NCBI GenBank assembly: GCA_023974075.1
Contig: JAMFTG010000045.1
Location: 668,501 to 732,500, forward strand
Source: Chaenocephalus aceratus
Lineage: Eukaryota > Chordata > Actinopteri > Perciformes > Channichthyidae
Reading direction: 5' to 3'
DNA length: 64,000 nt
The notes under the pieces are model-generated. The model saw only the letters and a list, made by a program, of their open reading frames with translations. It had not been told where the DNA came from and ran no database searches. Shown here one piece after another: positions 60,043-64,000 of the stretch. Every line of letters starts with the position of its first letter. Positions within the stretch are counted from its first letter, which is position 1. The position numbers and the translations under genes are program-made.

Positions 60043-60350
60043 CAGTCAAGATTATTTGTGCGTAGGGGTGCATCATCTGGCTCCTGGTCATCCTCGCCAT
60101 TGCCCATGCCGTGAACTAACTCCATCACCTCGGGCTCGAACAAATAAGGACGTAATGGTCCATCGTCTGGCTCAATATTCTCACCATCGTCGCTTACTGA
60201 ACCGGATTCAGATTCAGTTCCTAAAACTACATTTTCGTAGGAAAGCCGAGAGGATGTTTCTGACTCGCTATCATCCCTGGATACCTCGTACAATCCTTCT
60301 AATTTGTCTGGTATATTTGCCCTTCCACGTTCATTCTGCATTGACGCCAT
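60043..60350 (-). CDS. Acidic first exon of the second gene in the TTAA element
   Basis: A 103-codon minus-strand frame from an ATG at 60350. It starts MASMQNERGRANIPDKLEGL and is rich in Asp, Glu and Ser. It contains GPLRPYLFEPEVMEL and ends at a GTAGGT donor (60041-60042 on the plus strand). The RPYxFEP motif after an acidic stretch is the N-terminal style of the P2X7-intracellular-domain-like proteins that are multicopy in fish; that link is from memory and not tested. The frame is intact. It converges on the THAP exon, and the downstream exons are gone. Confidence 0.5.
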
Positions 60351-60573
60351 TGTTTGTTATCGTTTCGTCTTCCTGAGTTTTCCTCCTCACTTCCGGTTTG
60401 GCTGAATCGATCATTTCGTTTATAAAAAAGTTTGGGGAAGCTGCATTAAGTGCTTCTAACATGCGTACGGCAATTATTATATATTTTTAAGCAGGTGTGA
60501 TTGTTTTGGTACGTAATTATGCTTGTATATAAGTTAAAACGAAACTATTTGGGGTTCAATTTCCACTATCCCT

Positions 60574-60970
60574 TTAATAGATTCCTTCATATGCTGTGTG
60601 CGTGTGTGCGCGTGCGTGCAAACGCCTGCTTCTGGGTCCTTCCCCTGTTTCCCGTCGTAATAATTACATTGAGTTTACACGAGAAGATAGAATGAATGTG
60701 GAAAGGCAGCTCTATTGCCTCAAGGTATTTTAAAGTAAAGAACTGTACTTACATCCTTGTCAAGGCTCTCGAATAACTTTTTTCACCATCCTCCCGGAAC
60801 CGTCCCGAAATACAATCTAAGCCGTCCCGAATTTAAAATATTATTATTCTACATTATCATTAGTTCAAATCATTCAAAGTGACTTTTAACATAAATAAAA
60901 TATCATACAAACATTAGATGATAATTCATCAACCTTTTAATTTGAGTAAATCGGCCAAATATATTTAAAC
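60574..60970. other. Unassigned sequence
   Basis: It contains a short (TG)n-like run near 60598. Nothing else was recognised. Confidence 0.3.
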
Positions 60971-61503
60971 TAGGGCTGTCAAGTTAACGCAAAAAAAATT
61001 AACGCCACTAATTATTTTAACGCGATTAACGCATGTGTATTTTTTTTCCTCGGCCGCCCCGTAGTTTCAGAGCGCATCGAGTTTAAAATACCATCTACAA
61101 GCTGATGCTGCTGACAGCCCCGCTCCTGCCGCCCGCTTGTGGCAGACCACACTTCCACGCTCACCGGCAGGCACCGACTGGCCATCGGGAGGACCGGGAG
61201 GATGTGTGTGTGTGTGTGTGTGTCCCGAGCGAGCGACCTTACGTGCATTACCGTACCGCAGTGTGAACGCGGCTATTGTTGTTGTTAGCATCTGGTGCTA
61301 GCTAGCTGCGCTAACGGATATAAGGAGCTGTTTAAAATGAAAACAGAGGAGCGCTCTATCCACACAACTGCGCCGAGCACTTGACTTGATGCAGGCAGCC
61401 AGACAGTGGGACATTGTACGAGAAGTCAGCACACTCATGATTGCAGCAACATGATTGCAGCGTCCAATCGCATATGCCTTGAGTTGCACATAGCTCCAAC
61501 GAT

Positions 61504-61556
<53 letters not shown>

Positions 61557-61845
61557 ATTTGTATTGCATGAGAGAGGTTCCAGGTTGAATTGAGGCGAAT
61601 ATTTGTAATGTTCCAGGTTGTTGTGTTTAATATTCATGTGAATATTTGTCATTGTTCAAATGATAATAAACATTAGCATAAAGCATATTTGTCCACTCAT
61701 ATGTTGATAAGAGTATTAAAAACTTGAAAAATATTCCTCTAAGGTACATTTAGAACAGATACAAAATGTGCGATTAATTTGCGATTAACTATGGACAATC
61801 ATGCGATTAATCGCGATTACATATTTTAATCGACTGACAGCCCTA
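60971..61845 (-). mobile_element. (TG)n hAT family, copy D, with exact 8-bp target duplication
   Basis: Best-preserved copy. The termini TAGGGCTGTCAAGTTAACGC and ATCGACTGACAGCCCTA are inverted. ATTTAAAC flanks exactly at 60963-60970 and 61846-61853. It is reversed relative to copies A-C and has the canonical left arm (AATCGCGATTAATCG-type palindromes). The (CA)n array at 61506-61554 is the counterpart of the (TG)n arrays. There is no transposase. Confidence 0.92.
61506..61554. repeat. (CA)n microsatellite
   Basis: About 24 CA units inside hAT copy D, the shortest array among the copies. Confidence 0.97.
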
Positions 61846-61880
61846 ATTTAAACAAACACACAAATGAGAACATTACTCTA

Positions 61881-62724
61881 ATATGTGACCCGCTCTATCG
61901 AAATCAGTCGGAAGTCGCAACGGCTCATTTCAAAATAAACGTGGATTTGCGGGGTTCGGGTGTTTTGTTTGATTTTAAACAAACAAAGTCTTGGCTTTCA
62001 GAATATGAAACTTATTTCCAAATCACACGATAAATATATTTTTGAAGCTTGTAAAGGGACGAAGTCAGGCACCTCTCACTCGCACTCTGCTGTTCCTCAG
62101 CGCCGCCGCCCCCCCTCCCTCCGGCTGAAATTATGAATGTACGCGTAGAGTAATCATAAATAACACGGCAGGGTCCGTTACAGTTTGTTTTCATCTGATT
62201 TCAAATAAACAAAGTCTTGGCTTTCAGAATATTAAACTTGTTTCGACAAATTCAGATGATAAATACAACTTTGAAGCTTCGGCATAATTACAAGCGGAGA
62301 ACGGAGAAACTTAATGTTACAGCAGGCACAACAACAGCCGGTGTTTCTCGTGAGTGTTTTCCCCGGGAAACATACGCAATACAGACAAACGCAAAATTAC
62401 ACACACACACACACACTCGCGAGTTTCCCCCAGACCAGTAATCCAAACGAAAATATCTTCCCTCCGTAGTGTTTTGATCATTTGCTCCGCTAATCAATCA
62501 GATGGATGGATTCCAGAGAAGAGGAAACTTTGAAAGCCTTTTTCTCAAAATGAGGACTCGGTGACAGTCATTATATAATGTGACATATTTCGTTTAATAT
62601 TTGGAGAACAAAAACAATCATGATATCATTAGAAAAGCTAGGAAGCTCCTCTTTCCAGGAGTGTATACAACTCAAAATGTGTCTTCGGGTCAATGCGACT
62701 GATTTCGATGGTCAGGTCACATAT
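61881..62724. repeat. ATGTGACC-family element, most complete copy
   Basis: It starts ATATGTGACCCGCTCTATCG and ends GATTTCGATGGTCAGGTCACATAT, imperfect inverted termini. The block CAAAGTCTTGGCTTTCAGAA with its flanks occurs twice (near 61985 and 62208), an internal duplication of about 100 bp. Partial copies are at 19357 and 57785. Confidence 0.7.
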
Positions 62725-63609
62725 TGAATCCCATCAAGTCCCATCCAATTAACAAAAAAAGCCAACACTGTGTCCTGAAGACAGAACCCAGAGTACCCAC
62801 TAACCAGGATGACAGTCTGTAACACAGTCAGGAGACCTTTACAAACTGCTCCGCCCCCGCGCACACAGACAGAGAGAGAGATCTCGCCTGGATTGGAAAG
62901 ATCGAAAATAAGATCAAAAATACATCAGACGCATGTTGTAGTCTTATTGCATATTAGAAACGGAGTTGTGAAACTAAAACTGCAAGATAAAGTTTATGTA
63001 GAAATAATACATATGAAATATATATTTTTGAAATGTCTCCAGTACCGATAAAAAAGTCAGATCACGTCGGAGCTTAACGGTACCACTGTCTTTAATAATT
63101 CCGACCCGGGGCCCATTTAATACCGGGGCTCGGTATCCATCCCTACATGGCGAGAGGCGCAGCATATTGCTAAGGGCTAAATGCGATGGAGGGTTCTCTT
63201 CTCAGCCTTATTACCCATAGGGGATGAAGAGGAGTAAGTAAATAAAGAGGCCGGCGCTCCAGGGTCTGGTTCTGCTGTGCGTTTTCGTGATTAACGGTAA
63301 CAAATTTCAGAATTCCTCCACGGGGTGCCATTGTCATTGTACATCACTCAACCCGCAAAATACACACACTCAGTACATAGCTAGACGCACGAATATGCGG
63401 GCCAGGAATTGTGCGGCTGTAGCTACGTACTGTGTGTGTTTGTTTGTATGAGTGAGAGAGACTACAGGAATAAAGCTGTTTGTATGGGACAAAGAGAGGT
63501 TCAAGATTCAACGGGTTTATTTTTTGTTCCCCCAAAAAGGCGTAGTTTCGGAAAGTCCTCAGTCATGGGCTTCTCCCATAAGCGGTTTTGGGGGACCCCC
63601 GTCCAAAAG
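62725..63609. other. Unassigned sequence
   Basis: A hAT-style end CGGGGCTCGGTATCCATCCCTA lies near 63124-63145 with no partner. Nothing else was recognised. Confidence 0.3.
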
Positions 63610-64000
63610 AGAGAACGGTTTTATTGTGAAAATACTTCCGGTTAGCTTTCGTCTGTGGTTAAAGTTTATTTTGAAAAGCTATTCCGGAAGAGATCTCCGA
63701 AATACCACCAGTAAGCTTGACTTCAGGTTCTACGGAAAAAACTATTTCAGCCGTTAAAATGCATTAAATAAAAAGTAATGAAAGGGAGTATGAGGAGAAA
63801 AGGCGTGTTTAGTTATATAATGAATATACAAACGTCTACATCCTCGTATGTGCAATATCGGACATTGGTGAAAGGAGGGCGGAAGATTACGTCGCAGCCC
63901 CCAGAGAGGAGGAGCGAGGGGGGATGCAAGCGGGAAGGACGAATGTGTGTGAGGTCTATATTTGCGAGAGGGAGCTGCAGCCTCTCTCTCCCCAACTACC
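63610..64000 (+). repeat. LTR-like interspersed repeat, copy 4, running off the window
   Basis: It has GTTTATTTTGAAAAGCTATT, then TATTTCAGCCGTTAAAATGC, GAGGAGAAAAGGCGTGTTTA, ATATAATGAATATACA and a GC-rich purine segment with AGAGAGGAGGAGCGAGG. It matches copy 3 over its left side and copy 1 over the right. The 3' block seen at 7840-7925 would lie beyond 64000. Confidence 0.55.

Larger units (their letters stand above)
58741..60573. mobile_element. TTAA-flanked, Kolobok-like element, internally deleted
   Basis: The termini AGGGATAGTGGAAAT and ATTTCCACTATCCCT are inverted repeats, with TTAA exactly outside (58737-58740 and 60574-60577). It carries a THAP first exon running right from the left end and an acidic first exon running left from the right end, both ending in splice donors. 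TTAA target plus THAP coding is the combination described for Kolobok transposons. The later exons of both genes are missing, so this is a deletion derivative. An L2-like LINE tail has inserted into the middle. Confidence 0.7.

Overview
The window is eukaryotic and looks like transposon-packed, gene-poor DNA from a ray-finned fish, probably a percomorph teleost. The grounds are the mix of families seen: many hAT elements with 8-bp target duplications, an EnSpm/CACTA relic, piggyBac and TTAA-target elements, an L2-like LINE with an ATTGATTG tail, retroviral LTRs with purine tracts, THAP, BED and BEN coding scraps, and several long (TG)n arrays. I see no intact host gene, rRNA, tRNA or CRISPR array. 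Almost every open frame is either a transposon relic or a by-product of simple repeats. Family names are recognised by eye from motifs and termini; no search was run.

Layout. 1-6.2 kb: a 24-bp minisatellite, a LINE endonuclease relic, a 45-bp GC-rich repeat, an EnSpm-type transposase relic and a 794-bp hAT element. 6.2-20.5 kb: one hAT-terminated unit of 14.2 kb with a perfect 8-bp duplication. It holds a nest of other insertions: a second hAT, an LTR-like repeat, a TA-flanked MITE, a piggyBac transposase relic, two related retroviral LTRs, a retroviral integrase relic, a BEN-domain reading frame, a BED finger, a TTAA-flanked MITE and a THAP fragment. 20.5-27.2 kb: a decayed zinc-finger pseudogene split by a 4.6-kb hAT, which is itself split by a LINE, which is itself split by a smaller hAT carrying a (TG)n array.

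27-37.5 kb: tandem and pyrimidine-rich DNA, a GC-rich MITE, a 634-bp hAT with exact duplications, a solo LTR and an L2-like LINE whose reverse transcriptase frame has a single nonsense codon. 39-46 kb: two chimeric copies of the (TG)n hAT, LTR-like repeats, and a second retroviral LTR with purine tract joined to a gag-like reading frame. 48-51 kb: a 2.46-kb hAT with exact duplications and piggyBac-like contents. 54-64 kb: LINE tails, MITEs, a TTAA-flanked element that keeps two convergent first exons (THAP and an acidic protein), the clearest (TG)n hAT copy, and an LTR-like repeat running off the end.

Nothing here works as a pathway. The value of the window is its insertion history: at least seven elements have terminal repeats plus target duplications that can be read directly, and these give a relative order of insertion. 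The most unusual items are the TTAA two-exon element at 58.7-60.6 kb, the BEN reading frame at 11.4 kb, and the repeated chimeric junction in the two (TG)n hAT copies at 39.5 and 42.4 kb.
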